Shown: piece by piece, positions 18,321 through 26,524 of the stretch
How positions within the stretch are numbered: position 1 is the stretch's first letter
Layout: every line of letters begins with the position of its first letter
Origin: CAVZMI01 sp050011775
GTDB taxonomy: Bacteria > Bacteroidota > Ignavibacteria > UBA10030 > CAVZMI01
DNA length: 64,000 nucleotides
Direction of reading: 5' to 3'
NCBI GenBank assembly: GCA_050011775.1
Contig: JBEKIL010000003.1
Location: 62,001 to 126,000 of the forward strand
Position numbers and translations under genes: made by a program
The notes under the pieces: model-generated
What the model saw: only the letters and a program-made list of their open reading frames with translations
The model's database searches: none
Told to the model about the DNA's origin: nothing

Positions 18321-18463
18321 CGCGTATCCAAAGTTATGTGAGTAATAAAAATAATTCAAAGCACTACAAGATATAGATTTTTTCTGAAGAAGAGAAGTGA
18401 ATTATTATTACGGAAATGAATTGCCGGGCTGTACTTTGGTTCGAATACCGCAAAAATTCCACT

Positions 18464-18543
18464 GTCATTCAAATAGATAATTCTCTTACAGAAGACTAAT
18501 CCGGCTCGATGAGTGCCGGACTCGCTTGGCACGCTGGAATGAC
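18464..18543. repeat. Small inverted-repeat element (GTCATTC...GAATGAC)
   Basis: GTCATTC at 18464-18470 and GAATGAC at 18537-18543 bound 80 bases that contain a CCGGC...GCCGG hairpin (18501-18519 region). It fills most of the gap between the DUF2334 gene and the Rossmann dehydrogenase gene. The ends resemble dispersed repeats of the GTCATTCC...GGAATGAC kind known from many genomes. No gene is present here. Confidence 0.5.
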
Positions 18544-18581
18544 ATCATTGATATATTGAAAATCTTTCTTTTGTGAAAGAG

Positions 18582-20300
18582 TTAAGCCTTCATTCGCAGC
18601 CCTTTTTCTTCCTCCGTGAATATCCAGCCGACAATCTTCCCGGGATCGATGGATTGGAACCGATCCCAGTACTCGGGCGTCCGCATAAACCGGGAACTCG
18701 TGTCCGTTTCTGAAAGGCTCGAGACCTCATTTACGATCAACGAGAGTCTCTTCTTCCAGGTATTCATATTTTCAGGACGAAGATCAACCCAGCCGTCGTG
18801 TGCCCAGGTATCGATTGCCGCCGAAGTGATTTTCAGCTCGTTCTCCTCCCTACTCGGTCGGGAAGGAACCTTGATTTCATTTCCACGAAGGAGTGTTTTT
18901 CCGTCGGGCATGAGAATGGGAATTCCAATGGAAATGATCTGCGTCCGGAGATCAGAATTTGTCTGAACGATCTCGGAGAGTTTCGCCGAAAGATTCCGCG
19001 CATCGGTCTGGAGAACCAATTTCACGTCACTGTACCCGATCCTGAGGAGATTGGCCTCGTGGAGTAATTTTGATAATCGCGGCGGACCGAGCATCTCAAA
19101 GGCAATACTGCTCACATTGTGTTCCTTCTCCAGCTGTTTCATCTTGTTCATTGCGCTGTTGAAAAGAAAACCCGCCCGATATGTCGGTTCCAGCGTCGCA
19201 TTGTCAAGAGCATTGATGATATCGTGTCCTGTATTGCCGCCGCGAATTTCGAATAACACATCCTCGGCGATTTCCTCCGGTGTTACAAACTCCATCTGGC
19301 CGGGAGTGGATATGGCTTCGAACTCGCCGCGTGAAAAAATGCCGTTCTCGCCGGTATCGATAAAAACAGACTTTAATGTCTCGTTCACCGGCAGTCCGGC
19401 ATTGTCCATCCTTAACTTCAGCGTTCCTTTCAGCGTTACGCCATGTTCAACGGGACAATCGACAAGCGGAACCGCTTTCCCACGTTTCTTCACCTCTCCA
19501 AAGGCGATCTTTTTCCATGCTATTGCGGCCGTAGGTTTGATTTCCTTGGTGATCGGCGCATCGGGAGTCCGTCCCATCAGGAACATAAGAAGCGTATGCG
19601 CCCCTGCGACGGCTGATTTGCTGAGAAGGACACGGGAAGGGCGTTCTTCGCTGTGTGTGTACGGGATATTCAATCCCATACCGCCTGTGCCGCTCGTTCC
19701 GATTTTAACGAAGATCTTCGTCTCTGCCAGATTCATCGAACGGTAAAGAATTTGAACGTGTCGTATCAACTGTGGAATATAGAGTGTGCAGAGAAGGCGT
19801 TCGGTTTCTTCGAACAGCGTGTCGGCTGTTTTTTTCGATTTCTCCGATTCATGAATTGCATGCACAACCGATCGTGCAGCCTGAAAAATATCCTGATAGG
19901 CAATCGCTGTCGCTGAATTGATACAATCGATAACGATATCCGGTTTATACTTCAGAAGAAGTTGATAGAGTGCCGAACGTTCTAAAAGCTCGGGGGTAAG
20001 CTCTTCGATAATGTCTTCGATGAATTTTATTCGGTTTTTATGATCGGAAAGAATTTCTTCCCGGTTAATGTCCTTGAATTCATGACGGACAAAAATATTT
20101 CCCCACCATGGGATAAAAAAATTCTTGCGCATCTTGGGATATTCGGTGCGCAATTGCGCCACAGCTTCCAGAGCTTCGGATTTCATAAGTGAGGTGACGA
20201 TGATTCTCTTCGGTGAATGCAGCATCAGCTTCCGGCAGATTGCCGAGCCGACAAGGCCCCATCCACCTAGAACGAGAACCGCCTTATTTGAAATATCCAT
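18582..20300 (-). CDS. Rossmann-fold NAD(P)-dependent epimerase/dehydrogenase-like protein
   Basis: 572 residues. The N-terminus has a dinucleotide-binding fold (VLVLGGWGLVGSAICRKL, residues 8-25). Further on come IVIDCINSATAIAYQ and KIGTSGTGGMGLNIPYTHSEE, in the manner of extended short-chain dehydrogenases, and VLLSKSAVAGAHTLLMFLMGR. The C-terminal 250 residues match no family I recognise. The ATG at 20300 is preceded by GGA and avoids overlap with the ybjQ-like gene, unlike an in-frame ATG at 20360. Substrate unknown. Confidence 0.65.
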   Translation of the reverse strand: MDISNKAVLVLGGWGLVGSAICRKLMLHSPKRIIVTSLMKSEALEAVAQLRTEYPKMRKNFFIPWWGNIFVRHEFKDINREEILSDHKNRIKFIEDIIEELTPELLERSALYQLLLKYKPDIVIDCINSATAIAYQDIFQAARSVVHAIHESEKSKKTADTLFEETERLLCTLYIPQLIRHVQILYRSMNLAETKIFVKIGTSGTGGMGLNIPYTHSEERPSRVLLSKSAVAGAHTLLMFLMGRTPDAPITKEIKPTAAIAWKKIAFGEVKKRGKAVPLVDCPVEHGVTLKGTLKLRMDNAGLPVNETLKSVFIDTGENGIFSRGEFEAISTPGQMEFVTPEEIAEDVLFEIRGGNTGHDIINALDNATLEPTYRAGFLFNSAMNKMKQLEKEHNVSSIAFEMLGPPRLSKLLHEANLLRIGYSDVKLVLQTDARNLSAKLSEIVQTNSDLRTQIISIGIPILMPDGKTLLRGNEIKVPSRPSREENELKITSAAIDTWAHDGWVDLRPENMNTWKKRLSLIVNEVSSLSETDTSSRFMRTPEYWDRFQSIDPGKIVGWIFTEEEKGLRMKA

Positions 20301-20322
20301 AGGATGATTCCATTTAAAATGA

Positions 20323-20652
20323 TCAAATTTTTTCGACAACGACGGCTGTCCCGTATGCAAGCACTTCTGTTACACCGTCCATGACATTATTTGCATCGTA
20401 TCGCATTCCGACGATGGCGTTTGCTCCCATCTGCTGAGCATGTAGGAGCATTACTTCGAATGCTTCTTCTCTGGCCCGCTCACATAATTCGGTAAAGAGC
20501 GAAATGTTACCGCCGCCGAGCGTTTGAAACGCCGCACCGATAGTGCCGAAAATCGATCGTGAACGTACCGTGATACCGCGAACAAGTCCTAAGTTTCTTA
20601 TGATTCTATACCCATCGATTGTAAAAGCGGTTGTAACAAGATTTTTATCCAT
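20323..20652 (-). CDS. YbjQ/UPF0145 family (putative heavy-metal-binding domain) protein
   Basis: 109 residues, the usual length for this family. Conserved stretches are YRIIRNLGLVRGITVRS, the Gly-rich turn around TLGGGNISLFTELCERAREEAFEVM and GANAIVGMRYDAN. The fold forms pentameric rings. Metal binding has been suggested from structure, but the cellular role is not known. It lies 22 bases before the dehydrogenase gene on the same strand. Confidence 0.85.
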   Translation of the reverse strand: MDKNLVTTAFTIDGYRIIRNLGLVRGITVRSRSIFGTIGAAFQTLGGGNISLFTELCERAREEAFEVMLLHAQQMGANAIVGMRYDANNVMDGVTEVLAYGTAVVVEKI

Positions 20653-20799
20653 TTGTAGAACCTTTATTTAAGTTAAACGATATGGAGAAAGAAAGACACA
20701 AATTGCATACTCAAACCCTCCATTGAATGGAAAAGACTGGTGATGGATGAGAAGATACGAGATTTCAATCTCATCCTCAAGTATAGAAAAACCGATGCG

Positions 20800-21279
20800 T
20801 CATTTATGCAGAATGTTCTTCCGGATTGCTAGAATCTGATCGATATGTTTTTCGCCGTGCGTCACCATCAGTCTAAAATATTCAACGAGAGTTATCGATC
20901 CTCGTTGTTCATGATTCCCTTTTCGATTCCAGGTTTCGTCAGTCAGCATCGCGAGGAGAGCGCTTGTGGTTTCGCGGAGCATACCGAATGTCACGATGGC
21001 TCCTTTCGGATCTAGTGCAGTGTACTGAAGGTGCGCCGCAAATTTTTCCTGATCGTATGAAGGAAGAAACGGATTTTCCTCGGCTATGATCCGTTTGATG
21101 CGTTCGACGGACACAATTTCGCTATCCATGAGATGAAAGAGAATCTCCTGGATGCACCATTTTCCCGGAGCGGGGTTCGTAAGCATTTCCTCTGCATTGA
21201 GTCCGGCGATTATGTCTTTGAGTTTCTTATACGCTTCGGCGTATTTCGAAATCAGAGCCGTATATTCTTCACGGGGCAT
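20800..21279 (-). CDS. DinB-family putative metalloenzyme
   Basis: 159 residues, a four-helix bundle of the DinB/YfiT type. The three metal-ligand histidines are visible: HLMDSE in the second helix and HGEKH near the end. GKWCIQEILFHLMDSE is the family signature. Members are thiol-dependent or mycothiol/bacillithiol-type transferases in some phyla, but most have no known role. Flanking gaps hold no recognisable feature. Confidence 0.8.
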   Translation of the reverse strand: MPREEYTALISKYAEAYKKLKDIIAGLNAEEMLTNPAPGKWCIQEILFHLMDSEIVSVERIKRIIAEENPFLPSYDQEKFAAHLQYTALDPKGAIVTFGMLRETTSALLAMLTDETWNRKGNHEQRGSITLVEYFRLMVTHGEKHIDQILAIRKNILHK

Positions 21280-21345
21280 ATGTAAATCCTTTCATTGAAA
21301 AATAGAATTGTTGAAGTTAACTTTGGTGATAAAGTGTATCAGTTA

Positions 21346-22095
21346 TTAATATTTTTTCCAGAATTCACCGGCCGCCGCCATTTTACGAAGCAGCGGAGCA
21401 GCGGCATACCTTTCATCGCCCGTATCGTGATGCAGTGCGTCGAGGACCGCGACTACCTGCGATGGGGTTATGTTATCGAGCCATTCTATGGGACCGTGCG
21501 GGTAATCGGCCCCGAGTTTCATCGCAGCATCGATTGCCATCGGGGATGCGAGCTGTTGTATTGAAGCGATGATGGCTTCATTGATCACCTGTGCAAGGAT
21601 TCGCGGCATCACCATACCGATTCGATCGTCGACAAGTGCCGTCTCTTTTTCAAGAGAGGCGAAGAACGTCCGGACATCTGCAATGCCCTTATCGGTATGA
21701 TGAGCCGGTACCGAGAGTTCAACAAGTTTATTATTTATCAGGGTCGGTAATGCACTGATGCCGGCATATACGCGCGATTTTTTCATCCATTGTGCACACT
21801 CTGTTGCTGTAATGGTAATCGCCGAGTAAAGTATAATCGCCGATTGTGAAAGGGCTTTGTCAAGTATCTGAATATTTTTTTTCTTCTGTGTATGATTGCA
21901 GTTCGTTAGCTCAATAGCAATCGTGGTATTCTTCGGAGGTGTATTTGTCCTGGTAATATTCTTCTGTTTGATATCGAGTTGATGGGGATCGTTTGTCGTA
22001 TACTGCAAAGCGACAGTATAGCCATGCCCGGCACACACTGTGGCATACTCGTTCACAAGAATAGGTTCACCGAGGATATATATTTTCGCATCCAT
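21346..22095 (-). CDS. 3-hydroxyacyl-CoA dehydrogenase C-terminal domain protein with degenerate N-terminus
   Basis: 249 residues. The last 110 residues fit the 3HCDH C-terminal (dimerisation/substrate) domain: DDRIGMVMPRILAQVINEA and MKLGADYPHGPIEWLDNI. The first 140 residues occupy the place of the NAD domain but have lost the GxGxxG loop, and the equivalents of the catalytic histidine region are absent. It starts one base after the stop of the complete dehydrogenase gene. It probably pairs with that enzyme or binds acyl-CoA without redox activity. Confidence 0.7.
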   Translation of the reverse strand: MDAKIYILGEPILVNEYATVCAGHGYTVALQYTTNDPHQLDIKQKNITRTNTPPKNTTIAIELTNCNHTQKKKNIQILDKALSQSAIILYSAITITATECAQWMKKSRVYAGISALPTLINNKLVELSVPAHHTDKGIADVRTFFASLEKETALVDDRIGMVMPRILAQVINEAIIASIQQLASPMAIDAAMKLGADYPHGPIEWLDNITPSQVVAVLDALHHDTGDERYAAAPLLRKMAAAGEFWKKY

Positions 22096-22096
22096 T

Positions 22097-22963
22097 TTAT
22101 ACCTTGAATCTGCGTTCGTGTTTGAAAAAACCGATCTCTGTTTTTACGCCGAGCATCCCTGCCTCAACCATTTTTTTCTGAAGAGGGTGTGGCCGATAGC
22201 GGGGAGTATGGTAGTACTGGTTGTATATCGATTGTGTCAGGGCAAAATCGGTGTCGATGCCGATCTGATCGAGTGTCATGAAAGGCCCCGATGAAAATCC
22301 ACCCTCCAGCCGGACGATACGGTCGATTTCTTCGGCGGTTGCGACGTTTTCATTGAGAAGCCGGAGTGCTTCACCGAAATAAAGCCGCTGAATCCGATCG
22401 ACAATCAATCCCGGCGTATCGCCAACAACAACCGGTGTTTTCCCCATTCGTGTGGCAAGTTCAACGACGGCTTTGACCGTCACATCCGATGTTTCACTTC
22501 CCCGGACGACTTCCACCAGTTTCATGATATGGGCCGGGTGAAAAAAATGCATCCCGACGATTTTATGGCGGAGTTTACATACCGAGGCAATCGCCGTGAT
22601 CGAGAGAGATGAGGAATTGGTTGCAAGGATTGTATTGAGCCTGCAAATATCTTCGAGCTTTTTGAAGAGGTCTTTTTTGACACGCATATCCTCATGCGTT
22701 GTCTCGATGACGATATCGGAATGGCCGAGCGCTTTCAACTCTGTTTTCGGCCGGATACGCCCGACTAACGCCTTCAATTCGTCACCGGTTATCGTCTTCT
22801 GTTTGACCTGCTGCTGGAGATCCTCCTTGATTGTCTCTATCGAACGCCGGAGAATAGTGTCGTTAATATCGTAGAGCATCACATCGATCTGTGCGAGGGC
22901 TATAGCTCGTGCGATATCTTTTCCGATTGTACCAGCGCCAATGACTGCTATATATTTTGCCAT
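22097..22963 (-). CDS. 3-hydroxyacyl-CoA (3-hydroxybutyryl-CoA) dehydrogenase
   Basis: 288 residues, full family length. NAD-binding VIGAGTIGKDIARA (7-20), acidic YDIN at 31-34, TNSSSLSIT (115-123), catalytic-region HFFHPAHIMKLVE (139-151) and the C-terminal domain VVVGDTPGLIVDRIQ...DQIGIDT. It oxidises L-3-hydroxyacyl-CoA to 3-ketoacyl-CoA with NAD+, in beta-oxidation or butyrate-type pathways. No other beta-oxidation gene is nearby except the degenerate partner downstream. Confidence 0.85.
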   Translation of the reverse strand: MAKYIAVIGAGTIGKDIARAIALAQIDVMLYDINDTILRRSIETIKEDLQQQVKQKTITGDELKALVGRIRPKTELKALGHSDIVIETTHEDMRVKKDLFKKLEDICRLNTILATNSSSLSITAIASVCKLRHKIVGMHFFHPAHIMKLVEVVRGSETSDVTVKAVVELATRMGKTPVVVGDTPGLIVDRIQRLYFGEALRLLNENVATAEEIDRIVRLEGGFSSGPFMTLDQIGIDTDFALTQSIYNQYYHTPRYRPHPLQKKMVEAGMLGVKTEIGFFKHERRFKV

Positions 22964-22993
22964 TCGCGATCTCTGAAATGATTATGGTGAAGT

Positions 22994-23022
22994 ATTGTAC
23001 CGAAAGTTTATTATTGAAGCAA
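22994..23022 (-). promoter_or_regulatory. Sigma70-like promoter for the hydroxyacyl-CoA dehydrogenase pair
   Basis: On the minus strand: TTGCTT (23022-23017), 17-base spacer, TACAAT (22999-22994), 31 bases before the ATG at 22963. Confidence 0.45.
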
Positions 23023-23097
23023 GAAGGAAACTTAAAAGCCTTCACGGTCGTTAATGATGAAGTGATATATTACAATTTTATAACCATTGATAATTTT

Positions 23098-23643
23098 ATG
23101 CAGGTCATAAGAATTCTTTTTGTGATGATAGTAGCTAGAAGTCTAGCAATAACGGCGACCTCTCAGCAGGAAAACATCGGCGTCAGTAAGAAAAAGGATG
23201 GGAAGATGATCAAGGTATATTCTATAGAAAATAAAGGATATGTTGAGTTAGAAAAAATCAATAAATCGAACGAAGAATGGCGAAAAATTCTCACTCCGGA
23301 GCAGTTTGAAGTTACACGTCATGAAGCTACAGAATGTGCGTTTACGGGCCATTTTCTGAATAATCACGAGAAGGGGGTCTATCGATGCGTGTGTTGCGGA
23401 AATGACCTGTTCGTTTCCGATGCAAAGTTCGAATCCGGAACAGGCTGGCCGAGTTTTTTTCAACCGGTAGCCGGCGAAAATATTATCCTGAAGACCGATA
23501 AAAGCCTCTTTATGATACGGACGGAAGTCCTTTGCAGCCGCTGCGGCGCACATCTCGGTCATGTTTTTGAAGATGGACCGAAACCGACCGGTTTACGGTT
23601 TTGTATCAACTCGGTGGCTCTGAAGTTTGAGAAGATTGAATAA
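23098..23643 (+). CDS. msrB: Peptide-methionine (R)-S-oxide reductase MsrB, probably exported
   Basis: 181 residues. MsrB domain from about 45 on: the zinc cysteines C97/C100 and C146/C149, substrate-site SGTGWPSFFQP (113-123) and catalytic Cys169 in RFCINSVAL. C80, in ATECAFTGHF, sits where the resolving cysteine occurs in many MsrBs. The ATG at 23098 gives a hydrophobic leader (IRILFVMIVARSLAITATSQ) that looks like a signal peptide, pointing to repair of oxidised methionine in the periplasm. Starts farther upstream (22957) would run into the divergent gene. The ribosome binding site is weak. Confidence 0.85.
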   Translation: MQVIRILFVMIVARSLAITATSQQENIGVSKKKDGKMIKVYSIENKGYVELEKINKSNEEWRKILTPEQFEVTRHEATECAFTGHFLNNHEKGVYRCVCCGNDLFVSDAKFESGTGWPSFFQPVAGENIILKTDKSLFMIRTEVLCSRCGAHLGHVFEDGPKPTGLRFCINSVALKFEKIE

Positions 23644-23676
23644 CCACGACGTGATTCTCATTGCATATCTTTGAAT

Positions 23677-24402
23677 TCATTTATTGTATTTCCGTAGCTG
23701 CTGTATCACAGTCTCGAAATCCTTTGGAAGAAATGCACTGAGTGTCCGGGGCTCCGCCGGTGAAGCGGGATGGTAGAATGTGATACTCTCTGCGCGTAGC
23801 GTCAGTCGATCGATCAGTGGTAGTTCACGGGTTCCCGACGGCTTGTAATCGGATTTGATGGACGATAGAAATATGGGTTCATGAGATCCGTAGAGATGAT
23901 CGATCGCAAGCGGGTGCCCCAGCGCTGCGAAATGGACGCGGATCTGATGCAATCGTCCGGTATGTGGTCGTGATTCGACCAGTGTGTAATCTCGAAATGC
24001 TTCTCTGACCTCATAATCCGTGATCGAAATTTTTCCGCCCTGATTGACCACCATCATCGCCGGTTTCTTAGGATGCGGCGTGATAGAGAATTTTATCGAT
24101 CCTGCTGCATGCTGAAGACGACCCCGGACGAGTGCAAGGTAGACTTTTTAGATTGTATGGTTGGTGAACTGATCGTTCAGGTGTTTGTGTGTCGCTGCAT
24201 TCTTGGCAAAGATGAGAATACCACTCGTTTCTTTGTCAAGCCGATGCACAACAAAAATATTCCCGTATTTTGCGATCAGGAGATCCCGGAGGTTTGGAGG
24301 ATCCTTCCTGTACCGGTCGGGGATAACCAGCAGTCCCGCGGGCTTATTGATCGCAAGAAGATCGGCGTCTTCGAATACAATATTCAATTCGCTGGTAAAC
24401 AA
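23677..24402 (-). pseudogene. RluA-family pseudouridine synthase interrupted by an in-frame TAA
   Basis: One reading frame holds both halves of an RluA/RluD-type synthase. The upper half has INKPAGLLVIPDR and the catalytic-Asp motif VVHRLDKETSGILIFAKN. The lower half continues with KVYLALVRGRLQHAAGSIKF, then ESRPHTGRLHQIRVHFAALGHPLAID. A TAA at 24150-24148 (minus strand) splits them exactly where the family reads x-K-x-Y-L-A-L-V-x-G, and no frameshift is involved. The gene seems to start at TTG 24402, without an S4 domain. Either a nonsense mutation has inactivated it, the base is a sequencing error, or the stop is read through. Confidence 0.8.
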
Positions 24403-24501
24403 ATCAAATTCACGAGTTCAATAAGGAAATGCAGCACTTCGGGATGACTTTTTTTTAATTTTTACTTTTTAATTTTTCCTTCGATAAAGCCATTTAAATA
24501 T

Positions 24502-26331
24502 TCACGGACGCAGTGTCACTCCAATCCACCACTGGTATTCCGTTTTGGTGTCGCTGTAGGTCTGCTTTTTTTCTATCGGGCTGATCAGCAATCGGGCGCT
24601 GAAATTTTTCGACGGTGAGACGGTAAGTCCTGCAAGGAATGTCGTTTTTTGATCGGTAATACTCTCCGATGGTTGTGTATACCGTTCGCCGAAATTGGTT
24701 TCAGTGGTCGTGCCGGTAAGATCTGTTTTCAGACGATATTGAAAAATTGCAAGTGTGGCTTCTTCTGTCTCCCAATAGGAGTATTCTTTATTTAATCCGA
24801 CAAGGAGTTCGAAGACAGGCGTAATACTCCATGTGAAGAAAATAGGGATCTGGAATGAACTACGTTTGGCTGTGAAGGTCCATTGGATATTTTTTCTTTC
24901 ATCGCCGGCGTCCAGATAATTGGAGCGGTTCGAATTAGACCGGTAATCTGAACTGGAGTAGTGAGTGGCAACAACCGGTTCATCAGTAGTGGTTTCAGAT
25001 GATTGCGACTCAAATAATAATCCAAGATCAAGTTTCATTGTCTGTTCCATCATCCATTCTATCGACCCCATTACCCGATGAATGGCTGTCTTTATGGACC
25101 CACTTCCTGTCCTGGTATCACTGAGGAGATATTGAGATTCACTGCCGTAATATGTCGTGTCCCAGGTGTATCGATAGGAATATGATGACGAGTCGATGAT
25201 TGCTGAACCCAGTAAGATATCGGTATTTTGCTTTTGGTATTGATAAAATGCATGAAACATTTGTGATTCATTGATTGGAGCGTCAAGATTGAGTCCGAGA
25301 CCGTAGGTCTTTCCATTGTGATCCCAATGTTGGGCAGTCGAAGCGTATCTTCTGCTTTTACTCCAATAACTCGAGGATTGTTGATCGCTGTAGTCATAAT
25401 ACGATGTATCGAGACGGGTGAGATTCTGAACCGCATCGCCCCACAGATAATTGCCGCTGACGCCGAGGCGAGCCGTATTTGCCAATCTATAATTGATGCC
25501 TCCGCCAAAGTCCCAATGATTATAACTCTGATCTCTCGACTCCATATTGTACCATACCGAGTTTGAATTTGCTATAGAGGTATACTCCCATATGTTTTTT
25601 GATCCGGATGAACCGTCTCGTTTAAAAATAGTACGACCCAAGCGAACACCGACATCCAGTGATGGAGTCGCTGCATAACCAAGGTAGAGGGAACCGAAAT
25701 GTCCTTTTTGATGCATATTATCGGTACCGGAATATTTATCTACGATAGGTATATTTCGAGTATCGGTTAATTCTTTTCCAGCGTAGTCGACGCCGTACGC
25801 TGATTGGTAGATGTCCTGAGGGATCGCATAATATTTTTCGTCCTGGAACAATAATTGATACGTTCCGCCGATATAGAGATCGGGAAGGGTTGAAGGCAGA
25901 GGTCGTGTCAGGATAGCGCATGAAAACACAGGTTCCAATTCCCGCCGCGATGAAACATAGAATTGAGGATACGGAATGTAATACGTAGAATTCACAGCAT
26001 TCCCATAATACATTGGTCTGGGATAACTATAGACATCTTCCTGGGCTACTTCTCGCCCGCTCCGAAAATCGGCGTAAATATAATTCGAGGATACGGAATC
26101 GTGATATAGATATGCCGGATTTATTTGGAGCTTCAGCAGAGGGTCATTGAATATTCCAGGTGCGACCGATTGGAGGCCCCGCATTCCAAACGGATTTAAA
26201 TACACCTGGGAGAAGAAAAATTCGTTCTGCTCGAACGATCTCTCAAGCGCCCGTTCACCGTAATACTGTCCGCGACAGAAAGAGACGAGACAGAGGGAGA
26301 ACCCCATTAAAAGAAGAATATGCGATTTCAT
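24502..26331 (-). CDS. Putative outer-membrane beta-barrel protein
   Basis: 609 residues. A signal peptide ends near SFCRGQ (about 21). The rest is rich in Tyr, Ser, Thr and Trp, with many short alternating strands (YLGYAATPSLDVGVRLGRTIF, YRLANTARLGVSGNYLWGDA) and ends in WWIGVTLRP, the pattern of a large outer-membrane barrel. AAGGGGG precedes the ATG. It matches no named family I recognise. Its length and long polar loops would suit a 16-or-more-stranded barrel. Confidence 0.6.
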   Translation of the reverse strand: MKSHILLLMGFSLCLVSFCRGQYYGERALERSFEQNEFFFSQVYLNPFGMRGLQSVAPGIFNDPLLKLQINPAYLYHDSVSSNYIYADFRSGREVAQEDVYSYPRPMYYGNAVNSTYYIPYPQFYVSSRRELEPVFSCAILTRPLPSTLPDLYIGGTYQLLFQDEKYYAIPQDIYQSAYGVDYAGKELTDTRNIPIVDKYSGTDNMHQKGHFGSLYLGYAATPSLDVGVRLGRTIFKRDGSSGSKNIWEYTSIANSNSVWYNMESRDQSYNHWDFGGGINYRLANTARLGVSGNYLWGDAVQNLTRLDTSYYDYSDQQSSSYWSKSRRYASTAQHWDHNGKTYGLGLNLDAPINESQMFHAFYQYQKQNTDILLGSAIIDSSSYSYRYTWDTTYYGSESQYLLSDTRTGSGSIKTAIHRVMGSIEWMMEQTMKLDLGLLFESQSSETTTDEPVVATHYSSSDYRSNSNRSNYLDAGDERKNIQWTFTAKRSSFQIPIFFTWSITPVFELLVGLNKEYSYWETEEATLAIFQYRLKTDLTGTTTETNFGERYTQPSESITDQKTTFLAGLTVSPSKNFSARLLISPIEKKQTYSDTKTEYQWWIGVTLRP

Positions 26332-26467
26332 AAAATCCCCCTTATATGATTGTTAATGGTAGATACCCGAGCTGCTGATTTCCCGACGTTCGATGAATGC
26401 GGTTTGTTTCATCGAGTGAAACATAACAAAAAAAATATAGGAAGTTGACGATCGAAAAGCAATTGCA

Positions 26468-26495
26468 TTGATTTTTGGCCTATTTTTCTTAGATT
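26468..26495 (+). promoter_or_regulatory. Sigma70-like promoter for the M20 peptidase-glnE pair
   Basis: TTGATT at 26468-26473, 16-base spacer, TAGATT at 26490-26495, 29 bases before the ATG at 26525. The in-frame TTG at 26468 falls in the -35 box, so it is not the gene start. Confidence 0.4.
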
Positions 26496-26524
26496 ACAAA
26501 GACGATAACCATGAAGAGATATCC

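Noticed and set aside
24148..24150. A frameshift as cause of the broken rluA gene
   Set aside because: The two halves are in the same frame (90 bases between the stop and the downstream Met), so a point nonsense change explains it.
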